Source: Saccopteryx bilineata (Eukaryota > Chordata > Mammalia > Chiroptera > Emballonuridae). Taken from it: a DNA stretch of 64,000 nt. Both the position numbers and the translations under genes were made by a program. The DNA is taken from the NCBI RefSeq assembly GCF_036850765.1, contig NC_089492.1, forward strand, positions 168,018,296 to 168,082,295, written 5' to 3'. How positions within the stretch are numbered: position 1 is the stretch's first letter; every line of letters begins with the position of its first letter. Below are positions 45,200 to 56,193 of the stretch, piece after piece. Under the pieces are notes generated by a model. It ran no database searches, was not told the DNA's origin, and saw only the letters and a list, made by a program, of their open reading frames with translations.

Positions 45200-46586
45200 T
45201 TTTACTTGTGGTTTTGTTTTGTTTTGTTCTTTGTATCTGGTTGGAAAACCTCCTTTAGTATTTCCTGCAGTGGGGGTTTTTGATGATAAATTCCCTCATC
45301 TTTTCTGTATCTGTGAATGTTCTTATTTCTCCTTCATATTTGAAGGATAGCTTTGATGGGTATAGTATTCTTGGCTGAAAGTTCCTCTCTTTCAGGACTT
45401 TAAATTTTTTTAATTTTTAAAAAAAATTTTTTAATTATTTATTTATTTATTTTTTTTTTATTTTTTACAGAGACAGAGTCAGAGAGAGGGATAGACAGGG
45501 ACAGACAGACAGGAACAGAGAGAGATGAGAAGCATCAATCATTAGTTTTTCATTGCGCATTGCAACACCTTAGTTGTTCATTGATTGCTCTCTCATACGT
45601 GCCTTGACCGCGGGCCTTCAGCAGACCGAGTAACCCCTTGCTGGAGCCAGCAACCTTGGGTTCAAGCTGGTGGGCTTTTCCTCAAACCAGATGAGCCCTT
45701 GCTCAAGCTGGCGACCTCGGGGTCTCGAACCTGGGTCCTCTGCATCCCAGTCCGATGCTCTATCCACTGCGCCACCACCTGATCAGGCTCAGGACTTTAA
45801 ATATTGGGGTCCACTCTCTTCTAGCTTGTAGAGTTTCTGCTGAGAAATCTGATGAAAATCTAATAGGCCTTCCTTTATATGTTCTAGTCTTCTTTTCCCT
45901 GGCTTCCTTGAGAATTTTTTCTTTGTCATTGGTTTATGCCAATTTCATTATGATGTACCTTGGAGTAGGTTTGTTGTGGTTAAGAAAACTCGGTGTACTG
46001 TTTGCTTCTTGAATTTGAGGCTTTAGTTCTTTCCACAGGCTTGGGAAGTTCTCGTCTATTATTTGTTTGAATATATTCTTCATTCCATTCTCTCTCTCTT
46101 CTCCCTCTGATATATCTATTATTCTTATGTTATTCTTTTTGATGGAGTCAGACAACTCCTGTAGGGCTTTCTCATTTTTTTATTAATTTTTGAGTCTCTC
46201 TCTTCTCTCTGTTATGCCTCAGGTTGCTTGTCTTCTATGTCATCAATCCTACCTTCTATCGGGACTGTTCTATTAGCTAAGCTTGTTACCTCGTTTTTAA
46301 GTTCATGAATTGAGTTTTTCATCTCTGTTTGATTTTTTTTATAGTTTCAATTTTTTTGGTAATATATTCTTTGTGTTCATTGAGTTGTTTTCTGAGCTCC
46401 CTAAATTACCTTTCTGTGTTTTCTTGTATATCTCTGAGTATTTTTAGGATTTGTATTTTAAATTCTCTGTAATTTAGCTCCAAGGTTTCCAATATATTAA
46501 ATTTTTTCTCCATAGATTTTCCACATCTATTTGTGCTACTTCTCTTTTGTATCCATGATATTCGATTTCCTTTTTCTTAGTGGCAT
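45200..46586 (-). pseudogene. L1 ORF1, minus strand, SINE-interrupted
   Basis: The start codon is at 46586-46584, the same context as the ORF1 start at 59771. The RRM part is readable at 46155-45934 (with NNIRIIDISEGEERENGM and FPSLWKELKPQIQEANS). Frameshifts lie in the coiled-coil part (46200-46580), and the 3' portion is split by the SINE at 45406-45788. ORF1p would coat L1 RNA. This copy cannot make it. Confidence 0.82.
45406..45788 (-). mobile_element. tRNA-derived SINE (type 3, long body), minus strand, 14-bp TSD
   Basis: Read on the minus strand it starts GCCTGATCAGGTGGTGGCGC, has B-box-like GGTTCGAGACCC, and a long body rich in GGTCGC/AGCAAGGG units before a CT-rich end. TCAGGACTTTAAAT is duplicated at 45392-45405 and 45789-45802. 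The head resembles type 2 (1-201 and 54072), but the body is longer, so types 2 and 3 look related. Confidence 0.95.
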
Positions 46587-48779
46587 CTGAAGGTGGTCTT
46601 GTTGATAGCACTAATGAGAATTAATAAAGATTAAAAGGTAAATTAAAATAAAAGGAAAAATATTTAGAAAAATAATAATTTATTATTTTTTCTTTTTTTC
46701 TTCTCTTCCCCTCCTCTCCCCTCCTTTTAAGGAAAATATCGTGATGAACTGTGAATTATATTATGTTAAATGGAACAAAAACTGCCTATAATGGAGGTCC
46801 TGAGTTGGAAAGAAATGTTCAAGTGGCAAAAAAGGAGGTAGGGACCCACAAAATGAAAAAAAGGAAAAAATGTGGGTCAAGTATAAAATGATTTGCTTGT
46901 AAGTGATGGTTAACTAAGAGATATAATGAGAGGGATAAGAGGGAAACAGGAAAAATGAAAAAAATACTATTGTATTAAGTGGAGCAAAAACTAGATAGCA
47001 TGGAGAGCTGGGGATGGAAGGAATGCTAATGAGTTAAACAGCAAAGTAAAAAGCACCCAAAATGCCACACACAAAAAAATTTGAGTCCCAAATAAAATAA
47101 TTTGTTCGTGATGGAGGATTGAATGAGAGAAAAAGTAAAAGGAGAAAAGAAGAAACTAATAGAGAGGGAGAAAAAAAGGGAAAAGGAAAAGAAGAAAAAA
47201 ACAAAGAGAGAAAGAGAGAGTTAAGGGTTTTGGAGTGTAACCCTCATGGAGAGAAAGAAAGAAGCGAAGATAGAAAATGGGAAATGTAACACTTATAGGT
47301 AGTGTAGTTCAAGAAGTGGAAAGAATAAGATGGTCAGAGAATAAAAGGACCAAGGTGGAGGAAAAAGAAATAATAATAATAATAATAATAATGGCAAGAA
47401 GATGAAAGAAACAAAAAAAATAGTGGAACAAGTTATATAGTCTGTGGATTTTTCTTGATTTTGAGAGGTTAACTTCTTCCTTTTTCTTTCCTCTCCCTCT
47501 TTCTGGTCAGTGACTCTGTACCCAAGCTCTGCCCCTGTGGCATGCTTAGGTAGAGATTTTCAGTTGATGAGACTCTACAGTGATGTCATATATTAGGCTT
47601 CAGTCTCATTGGTAGTCAAGGCTTGTTAGCATTTGCAGGCTCTAACAATGACAGAGTCCATTTTCCCGAAGCCTCTCTCCTAGTCTCTCCTTCCTGAATT
47701 AGCAGCCTGATGATCCAGCCATGAGGCTGCCACTGCCTCTGCCTGGGGATTAAGAGGCTCAAAGAGCTAGCAAATCCCCACTCTATCCCCACTCAACGCA
47801 GGGCTCTGGGTAAGGCTCTGTCAGTCAGAGCCGCCAGCGTAATCAGGCGGGGCTGGGAGCCAATTGCTCTCAAGGTGACTTTCTATGAGCCTCCAGGCCT
47901 GTTCAGCATGCCTAGCACTCTGTGGGACCACTCTTCCCAGGCTTTTTGCACTTTGTAACCTGTTTTGGCATGGAAGAAGGTGCCCTAGTTGCTGCCTGCT
48001 GTACAGGAGGTCTTAACATCTGCTAAGTTTCTTTTTTTAGCATATATCCCTGAGTATGAAAGCTCTGCCAATCATAAGTTGCCCCCACCCCTTTAGCAAG
48101 AGCACTAAAAAATATCACGCCTCTTGTCTTGGATCACTGAACTGAGAGAGATCTTGTCAGTTAGATCCACGTAGGTCAGTTGGGAGGTGAGCAGACTGTG
48201 GGTTAAGCTAATTTCAGCAATTGGATCTGGTGATCTGCTCCAGGAAGGACTGCAAGCTGCCCATGCGCCCCTCCCCCAATGCTTGATTGTTAACTTGAAT
48301 GGCTGGGTGAGGCACCCTGGCTGCCCAGAGAAGCTCAGACGTAAGGAAGTTCGCTTTGGCGCACTCCCCACACACCGCTGGCAGCTGTTGTTCGCTGCCA
48401 GGGACCGGCGCGGGCATTAGCTCACATGGGCTGAGTCACCGCAGGTCCACTCTTTCCTCAGCTTGAACGTCCGTGCCGCAGCCTAGCTTCGTTCACACCC
48501 TTAGCCCCCCCCCCTGACTCTATCTCAGTTCCAAGTGAAAGCAGCCCTTGCTCAGGTCAGTGAGGAAGGCAGAGTATTCCTTTCTGTGTCTTATTTCCTT
48601 CAGGGTTGATTATATATTAAGTCGATTTTTTGCTCTATCATACCTTTGTTTTCAGTGTGTGGGATTCCTAGACACTTCAAGGATAGATTTTTCTGTCTCT
48701 GGTTGATGAACTTGTTGAAATTTTGGGGAGATTTGTCGGTCACGCTCCTCATGGTGCCATTTTTCTGATGGCACCGTCC
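46587..48779 (-). promoter_or_regulatory. L1 5' UTR, non-monomeric type
   Basis: The 5' terminal 270 bp or so (48779-48500) and the ORF1-proximal part (from about 47870 down to 46587) align with the 5' UTR of the L1 at 57112. The middle (about 48490-47870) does not, and holds no tandem repeat. A short AAT array is at 47370-47391. The 5' end carries AAATGGCACC, close to a YY1 core. Confidence 0.7.
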
Positions 48780-48792
48780 AGTGTGTAATTTT

Positions 48793-48940
48793 GTCTTTAA
48801 AAGCTAGCCCCAAACTGTGTTTGGGGCCACATGATTTGAATGACTTAGGTCTCTGTGCGGTTGCCAGTTTTTAATAAAGACTTCTTAATTTGGCTACTTA
48901 ATTGTGTGGCAAAACATCTGTTTGTTGCTGTTCTGATACA
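48793..48940 (+). repeat. 5' LTR of class I ERV, right piece (R-U5)
   Basis: It continues the LTR after the L1. AATAAA at 48873-48878 is a polyadenylation signal. The LTR ends TTCTGATACA at 48940, two bases before the primer-binding site, as in gammaretrovirus-like elements. Confidence 0.8.
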
Positions 48941-48942
48941 TT

Positions 48943-48960
48943 TGGAGGCCCCAGCAAAAT
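48943..48960 (+). promoter_or_regulatory. Primer-binding site, tRNA-Thr type
   Basis: TGGAGGCCCCAGCAAAAT matches the complement of the 3' end of mammalian tRNA-Thr(UGU) at 16 of 18 positions, as I recall that tRNA. Both mismatches are G to A. Reverse transcription of the ERV would have been primed here. Confidence 0.75.
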
Positions 48961-49988
48961 TGTGTCCTCTAGACACAGTTGGATTTGCCTCCTAGGCTGG
49001 ACTGCTGGGAATGGAAACTCAGCAGGGAGGCATCACCTGAGACATTCCAGGGCCCTGCTGGACTTTTCTGTCTGGCCAACAGTCCACGTGGACAATCAGC
49101 ATACTCATCCACCCATTTGGAGTCATCAGGAAAGCCTCTGGAGGTGAGTAGAGCAGTTTGCTCAGTCTGTGGTTTGTTTGTGGCTAGTAGTCTGTAACTA
49201 TAATGATCAAAGATTGGACACAATAGCCCTCACACATTAGGCTCTCCAAAGCCAAGACATTGGTAGAGAGTAATTTGGCAGAGGCGTTTGTGTGCTCTTG
49301 GAAAGACATTTTCAGGCACTGAGTTAAGTCACACCTCAGGCTATCCAGGACACATTTGGATTTGCTTTCTCATGTATTTACCCTCTGCTTGTTTTGTCAC
49401 TTCCATTTATTTTTACAAACTATCCTAGAAGACATCTTCTGGTTTTGTCCCTCTTCAGGATCTCCCTTCTGCATTCTTCACTGGATATGGGACCTTTATT
49501 TTCAATGTTCCCTCTCTGATTTTTTGTTCTTCGCTTTTGCTTAGTTATTCTGTCTTTACACTGAAAACCCCTGAGTGAATGGTGTATAAATAAGGAGCTC
49601 TGGTGCTTACACCTGAGTTTCCAGTTTGTGGCTCCACAGTGAGAACTACAGAGTCTGAGTTGGCCCCAACCTGTGGTTCAGTGGTGATCCTCATACAGCT
49701 TAGGGAAGTATCAGACATAGTCTGATCCAAGTCGTGGCTTTATATCAACCTGTCAATGACAAGAGACATTTAAGTTTTCACAAGGGACATGGCCAGGCAG
49801 GCATCTGAGTGGCTCTTCATGGAGCACTCTCTTTCCTTGTACATCACACTTTGTCTGAAAGCTCTCTGTCCTTTGGTTCTCTACAGTACAACCCAACAGG
49901 AATCATTTTAGAGAACTGGCACAAACCTTGATTCTTGATCCCTTTCATGATCTTAGAAAGCTCATTTGTACTCATATTGTTTGTAACA
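48961..49988 (+). other. ERV leader with candidate splice donor at 49143
   Basis: About 1 kb between the primer-binding site and gag. CTGGAG|GTGAGT at 49138-49149 fits the donor consensus and lies where retroviruses place the donor for spliced env RNA. No ORF of interest. Confidence 0.6.
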
Positions 49989-51640
49989 ATGGGGGAAGGG
50001 CAAAGGAAGAGTCAAACTCCTCTTGAATGCTTGCTTAAGAATTTCAAAATTAGATTTTCTAATAATTATGATGTAAAAATTGTCTAAAGGTACATTAAAA
50101 ATTCTCTGTAAATTAAAGTGGCCAAATTTTAGAACTGGCCAAGTCAAGAATCTCTAGACCTAGAGAAATTGCAGGCAGTCTAGAATTCTATCACTGGGAT
50201 ATTGTCCCTGTGGCCTGCACACACCTACCCACAGGGGGAAGCCAGGCTGCAGCAGAGCTCAGGCAGCAGCGGTGTCAGGGGCAGCAGCAGTAGAAGAAAT
50301 AAAAATGGCAACCAGGACGGTGCAGCACCCATGGTGCTTGGGACTGGCAGGGCCCACGCTGCACTTACTTGGGCTCCATACCACCGCTTGGTGTGGAGGA
50401 TCCTCACGTGGCTCCCATGCCTGCCGCCTCCCCCTCAGATACCGGGAATCCCAAGCACCCCAACCTTATATTGACCAGTGGTACACTCTAGTAAAGAACC
50501 CTCCTTCTTGGCTCAAGGGCTTTGCCAGATGATTAGGACAAAAGGTTTTCATGACACGATCAGGGGCATATGAATTTCCAAACAGCCGGTTGTTTTGCAA
50601 CCCCCCCAGAGGAATCTGAGCTGCCACTTTTTTGTTACAGCCTCTGCTACCTCCTCTGCTTTGGCTCTGGGGAATAATCAGGAGGCCACTTTCTCACTGC
50701 CTCATACCTGGAGCCAAACCCCAGGGGAAGACTCAAGGAATACTGCCTCTTCTGAAACCATTTTTCCCCTGAGGGAAGCCCCACCTGCTGATGGGTTGGT
50801 CTGCTGGGGAAGGCAACCCTTCATGGTTTATGTCCCCTTTTCCTCAAGTGATCTGTAGAATCTGAAAACTCAGAATCCCCCTTTTCAGAGAAGCCTCAGG
50901 CTCTAGCAAGACTGCTAGAATCTGTGCCCTACACACATCGCCCCATTCGGAATGATTGCCAGCAGCTTTTAGTCATCTTGTTCACTTCTGAGGAGAAAGA
51001 ATCAAATCAAAGGCAAGTAAAGCTGTCATGCTAGGTAGAAACAGCTCTGAGGAGGACAATCAGGACCACCTTAAGAAGTGTTCCCTGTTGTCCAGCCTAA
51101 ACAGGACCCCAACACTACAGCAGGACAGGAAGCTTTGAATACTATTCACCAGTTTCTGTTAGCTGGGGTCAGGGGAACTGCTAAGAAACCCATAAATTTG
51201 TCTAAGGTGTCAGAAGTTGTTCAGGGTCCTCAGGAGACTCCCGTGGCTTTCTTAGAAAGAGTGCAAGAAGCTTACAAGGTCTATACACCTCTAGACCCTG
51301 AGGCACCAGAAATGTTAGGGAAGTTAACTTTTGTGCCCAGTCAGCTCCAGATATTAGAAGCTACAAAAATTAGAAGGCTTCCCAGGGATAATAATTTCCC
51401 AATTGTTAGAAGTAGTCCAGAAAGTTTATAACAATAGAGGCACCATCAAAGAGAAACAGACTAAGAAGCTGACTAAGGTAGTTGTAGCTGCTTTAGAACA
51501 CCAGAATAAAAAAAAGGGAAGCCTGAGTTAAGCAGAAATCAGTGCACTTATTGTAAAAAAGGACATTAGAGGAAAGACTGTCCAAAGCTAAAAGGAAAGT
51601 CACAGAAGACCCCAAGAGTCCTTAATCTAAAGGAGGACTG
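49989..51640 (+). pseudogene. gag: Class I ERV gag, broken
   Basis: Gag forms the virion core. The likely start is ATG at 49989, giving MGEGQRKSQTPLECLLKNF with a glycine at position 2 (a myristoylation site in gammaretroviruses). Matrix sequence continues with stops to about 50200 and reappears at 50463-50532 (YIDQWYTLVKNPPSWLKGF). Capsid landmarks are PFSSSDL near 50840, LLESVPYTH near 50910, DCQQLL near 50955 and, at 51078-51431, VVQGPQETPVAFLERVQEAY (major homology region) followed by YTPLDPEAPE. A nucleocapsid CCHC knuckle is at 51543-51581, with a TAG at 51567 and one residue fewer than usual between the second Cys and His. Multiple stops and frameshifts make it defunct. Confidence 0.85.
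50233..50445 (+). other. G/C-rich insert inside matrix region of ERV gag, origin unknown
   Basis: The matrix reading seems to leave off near CACACCTACCCACAG and resume after CTCCCCCTCAG. The intervening sequence (AGCAGCAGTAGAAG, GTGCTTGGGACTGGCAGGGC) fits neither gag nor a SINE head. It could be an insertion or a diverged part of gag in a shifted frame. Confidence 0.35.
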
Positions 51641-51659
51641 ATGGGGTTGAGGTTCCATA

Positions 51660-52110
51660 CCTGTTAACACCCAGGAGTTCAAGGTAATATTACAAGTTGA
51701 GGGTTACCCTGTAGACTTCCTCATTGACACCAGAGCTTCTCACTCTGTTCTTACTTCCCCCCTCTGACTGCTCTCAGGAAAATAAGTCCCCTTACAAGGT
51801 CCTACTGGGAATTCAATTCTTTGTACATGGACTTCGTAGCAGATGGCCAATTTAGGAGACAACTGTCACCCATTCCTTTTTGGTCATTTTGATGGTCCTT
51901 ATTATTTACTTGGAAAAGACTTGTTAAGAAAACTGAAGGCTACCATCTCTTTTAGTCATAACTCTGTTGAATTCCATGCTGAGGTTGACAGCCATGTGCG
52001 GCTTATGGTCACTTGCTCTTTTTCAGAGGAATATCTACTAAATGTAGATGCTAAGGAAGAACAAGAAGTTTCCAATGACTATTTAACATACTTACAACAT
52101 AGATTCCCTT
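51660..52110 (+). pseudogene. pro: Class I ERV protease, broken
   Basis: The retroviral aspartic protease matures Gag and Pol. The active-site region reads FLIDTRASHSVL at 51717-51752. The usual glycine after DT is arginine (codon AGA at 51732, one transition from GGA). Stops follow within about 15 codons. The second half is open at 51843-52118, with YYLLGKDLLRKLKATISFS, the conserved end of the protease leading into RT. Even without the stops the active-site change would inactivate it. Confidence 0.8.
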
Positions 52111-54708
52111 CAGTTTAGGCGGAAACCAACCTGCCTAGGCTTGCAAAGCATCAAGCCCCAGTAGTTGTTCAGCTTACTGCAAGTGCTGTATCATATGGGT
52201 GAAGCAATACCCTATGTCAAGGGAAGCTAAAAAGGGAATAATCCCCATATTAAAAGACTGTTAAAAGCTGGTAGTCTTGTTCCCTGCCAATCCCAATGGA
52301 ATACTCCTTTGTTGTCTGTTCAGAAGCTAGGTACCAAGGACTATCAACCAGTTCAGGACTACGGGAAGTAAATAAGTGGGTTCAGACCATACACCCAACT
52401 GTGCCTAACCCCTATACTCTTTTAAGCCTGTTGTCATTGTGCTTGAAATTTTACAGTGTTACATTTGAAAGATGCTTTTTGCAGTATTCCCCTGGTCCCT
52501 GTAAGTCAGCCCATCTTTGCCTTCGAGTAAATGACCCAGATCAGGCATTTCAGGACAACTAACCTGGACCAGATTACCACAGGACTTCAAGAATTCACCG
52601 ACCCTCTTTGATGAGGCATTACATCAGGACCTGCTCACCTTCCACCAGGAACATCCAGAGTGCATGCTGCTACAGTACATAGATGATTTGCTTCTAGCTG
52701 TGGAAGCAGATATAAGCTGCTGCACAGCCACTGAGGGTCTTTTACAAACACTGCAGACTATGGGTTACTGAGTGTCAGCTAAAAAGGCACAACTCTGCAC
52801 CTCCAAGGTGACCTATCTAGGCTACCACATTGAGACAGGGAAGCATACTCTCTCCTCCAGTCTTATAGAGGCAATCCTTCAAATATCAACCCCCTCTAGC
52901 AGGAGACAAGTCTGAGAATTTCTTGGGGCAGTTGGATACTGCAGGTTGTGGATCCCTAAGCAGAGATAGCTAAGCCTTTATACTCCTGTACAGCAGGAAC
53001 CCAAGAGTTAATTTGGGCAGATAAGAAACAAAAAGCTTTTGAAACCCTCAAAAAGGCCCCACTGAGCTTTGCCAGACATTACAAAGCCTTTCCAGCTCTT
53101 TGTTCATGAGAGCAAGGGAATGGGGAAAGAGGTTCTGACCCAAATGCTAGAGCCATAGCTCAGACCTATTGCTTACCTCTCTAAGCGGCTAGACCCTGTT
53201 GCATCTAGATAGCCAAATTGTCTCAGAGTCATAGCAGCCACTGCCATACTAGTGAGAGAGGCAAATAAATTGACCATAGGGCAAGATCTGCTCCTGACAG
53301 CCCCACATACAGTAAAGACTTTGCTTAGAAGAACTCCATAAAGGTAAATGTCTAATGCTGGGATCACACAGTATCAGTTTGTCAACATGTAGGCTATCAA
53401 CCCAACAAGCCTGATGCCTAGTGAGGATCCAAGCATTCCCTTGTATGACTGCTCTGAAGTGCTAGACTATGTTCAAACTGCAAGACCAGGCCTTATTGAT
53501 GTACCCCTACCTAATGCAGCAGAACAGCTATTCACAGATGGCAGCAGTTTGTCCTAGTTGGGGTTCAACATGTTGGAGCAGCTATAATGACTCCTGATAA
53601 GACCATATAGGTCCAAGCCTTGCCCCACAGGACCTTCGCTCAGCAGGCAGAACTTATCGCTCTAACCCAGGCATTAAGGTGGACCAAAGGAAAGAAGGTC
53701 AATATCTACACTGACAGTAGGTATGCTTTTTGCTACTGTCCATGTTCATGCAGCAATCTATAAGGAGAGAGGATTTTTAATGTCAGCTGATAAGGACATC
53801 AAAAATGAAGAAAGTTAGCCTTATTAGAAACCATTTAATCACCACAGACTGTAGCCCTTAGTCATTTCCCAAGACACAAGAAAGGGGATTCAATAGAAGA
53901 AAAAAAAATCAGGCAGCTGATAAGGCAGCCAAAAAAGTAGCCCTAAAACCAGTAGGGCCTTTAGAAATCTTAGTGACTTTACCAGAACATTTGTTGCCCA
54001 AGATACCTTTTTATAACCAACTAGAGGAGGATTTTTCCAAAAGAAGAGGAATGCCTAGAAATAAAGAAGGGGCCTGACCTGTGGTGGCGCAGTGGATAAA
54101 GTGTTGACCTGGAATGCTGAGGTCACCGGTTCAAAACCCTGGGCTTGCCTGGTCAAGGCATATATGGGAGTTGATGCTTCCTGCTCCTCCCCCCCTTTCT
54201 CTCTCTCTCTCACTCTAACTCTCTTTCCTCTCTAAAATGAATAAATAAATAAATAAAAATAAAAAAAAAACAAGATGAAATGTTTAAAAAAAAACAAATA
54301 AAGAAGGGTAGTTAGAATTGTGAGACAAAGGACTCTTTTTAACTGAAGCCCTAGGCAGAGAAATTATCAGCCAGCTACATCAAGCTACTCATCTAGGTCA
54401 ATTTTAGCTAACAAAATTATTTAAGAAAAATTACTATTTTCCAGGCTTAGAATCTATTATAGAAAGCATAGAGTCCAAGTGTTTAGTCTGTGCTCAAGAA
54501 AAATGTTAAACAAGATAGAGAAGTTGTAAAGAGAAATAGAAAAATAGGAGCTTTCCCAGGTGAACATTAGGAGATAGATTTAATGAAGTAAACCCGCCAG
54601 CACAGGGATATGAGTATCTATTAGTTTCTATTGACACCTTTTCAAAATAGGTAGAAGCTTTCCCTACAAGAAATGAACCACAGTAACAGTCATTAAAAAA
54701 TTGCTGGC
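52111..54708 (+). pseudogene. pol: Class I ERV pol (RT, RNase H, integrase), truncated
   Basis: RT: HLKDAFCSIPLVPVSQPIF near 52460-52520, and the catalytic [11 protein letters not shown] with YIDD at 52676-52687. RNase H: FTDGSS at 53531-53548, [13 protein letters not shown] near 53650, YTDSRYAF near 53708. Integrase: zinc-binding region LHQATHLGQF near 54380 and CLVCAQ near 54485, then EIDL near 54575 and a segment ending at IKKLLA near 54705. Many stops and frame changes. A SINE sits at 54072-54295 between RNase H and integrase. At 54708 an L1 begins, so the end of integrase, env and the 3' LTR are not in the window. Confidence 0.87.
54072..54295 (+). mobile_element. tRNA-derived SINE (type 2), 13-bp TSD
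   Basis: It starts GCCTGACCTGTGGTGGCGCA, B-box-like CCGGTTCAAAACC, short body, CT run, then AAATAAATAAATA and further A-rich sequence. AAATAAAGAAGGG is duplicated at 54059-54071 and 54296-54308, inside ERV pol. Confidence 0.95.
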
Positions 54709-56193
54709 CTGAGTAGGCGGACATACCAACTTCCACCTCCCAGAACCAAAGTAGATTACAAACTAATTTTAAGAACCATCATCTGGAAAAACCAACTTTG
54801 GACTAAACTAAGAGGACTCTTCAAACAAGGACACTGATGAAGGCACACTGAGACTGGAAGGAAAAGCAGAAACATGGAGAGGGCTGCCCAGCTCCCCAGA
54901 GTGAACGGCAGCTGGGAGAGATTCGCATGGCGGGAAGTGAGTTTAGCAGAGAGGGGAGGGTCCTGAGTCCCAGGAACAAAGCCCCAGCCTGCAATCCCAG
55001 AGCCTAGAAGATGCATATGGACAGTATTTAGCTGCAAAACAAGTCAGGATACTGTTTGTGAGAAAGAGACTGATTTCTCAGACCCAGGATTTTTCTTGAA
55101 GGGAACACACAGAGAGCCTCTCTCATAGCCACTCACCTGGGGCTCTGGGGAACAGAAAAAAAGAAGAGAGGGCCTCAGTGGCAGGAAAAGAGTATAATTT
55201 AGGAGGCACAGGGAGAAACATTTTGAGAAACAGCCACCCTAAGCTCTGAAATGAGTCACTCCCCAAATCTGAAGTGAATATTTCCCCTGGAAACAGCTAT
55301 ACCAGCAAAGAAAAGCAGGACACCAGCCAAACAAGCTCAACCACAGCACTGAGAGCAGAGTCACTTAGAAGGAGGATAGAAAGAGGGAGCTTTTGGGACT
55401 ACAGTAGTGAGTGTTAGGGCCTGAGCTGCAGTGCCCCCACCCACACAGCTGAGGGCTTGCCCGAGGGCGGGCAGTGGCAGGACGTGGAAGTGCAGTCCTG
55501 TCGGCAAGGAAGGAGGCCATCTGGCCACCACTGAGACACAAGTGTGAGCACAGTCTTGCCCCACTGTGGGGGAGGGGATGTGCAAAAGTGGTCAAGCACA
55601 GCTGCAGGCTGCCTGCAATCCAGCCTGCAGGGAAAGGGGCAGAGACCTGCCTTTGAGCAAGGGTGCAGGAGCACAAACCTGCCCCACCCACGGAACTGAG
55701 GCTTGTGGCCTGACTTGGGAGCTGGCTCCTCCCATGTGCATGGAGCAGAAAGCCAAGAACAGGTGGAGTCCCACTACTGACCATGGGCACACAGTTTTGC
55801 CCAGTATGTGGATTTAAAGCTTGCAACCGTCCCACAAGTGGGTTCCTTCTGCAAGGGTAAGGGCAAAGTCTGGAATCAGGCAGAGACTCACAGCTGAGCA
55901 AAGATGCTCACCCCTGCCCTCAGGGCCGAGCATAACACCACGCCCGGGGGTGGGGTGAAAGCCAAGGCCACCAAGACTTGTACACCTGAGTACAGGATCA
56001 CAACCACTCCTGCAAAGGAGAGGCGGAAACCACAGCAACAACCACAGTGGGCAGGCACTGGCAAGACCCATTCCCAAACACCCTAGGCAACAACAGCAAA
56101 GGGAGTGGTGGGCCTGAAGACAGACCACACCTAGGAAACACAGAGGTCAAAACTACTGAACTCCAGTGGCCAAAACCTTCTTTTACACAGACA
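54709..56193 (+). promoter_or_regulatory. L1 5' UTR, same type as the L1 at 7370
   Basis: Collinear with 7385-8876, including ACCAACTTCCACCTCCCAGA and the G/C-rich middle. Overlapping open frames on both strands (55361-55901, 55566-55817) are chance frames in G/C-rich DNA. Confidence 0.75.

Larger units (their letters stand above)
40409..48779 (-). mobile_element. Full-length LINE-1, minus strand, 8.4 kb including two SINEs
   Basis: In minus-strand order: 5' UTR (48779-46587), ORF1 (46586 to about 45200), ORF2 (about 44855-40690), 3' UTR with a C-rich (G-rich in sense) tract at 40565-40620, and A-tail at 40409. The 13-bp duplication is exact. SINEs sit at 42401-42790 in ORF2 and 45406-45788 in ORF1. 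Excluding them it is about 7.6 kb, longer than human L1 because of a 2.2-kb 5' UTR. It is the same family as the L1 at 57112 across ORF1, ORF2 and both ends of the 5' UTR. Confidence 0.95.
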
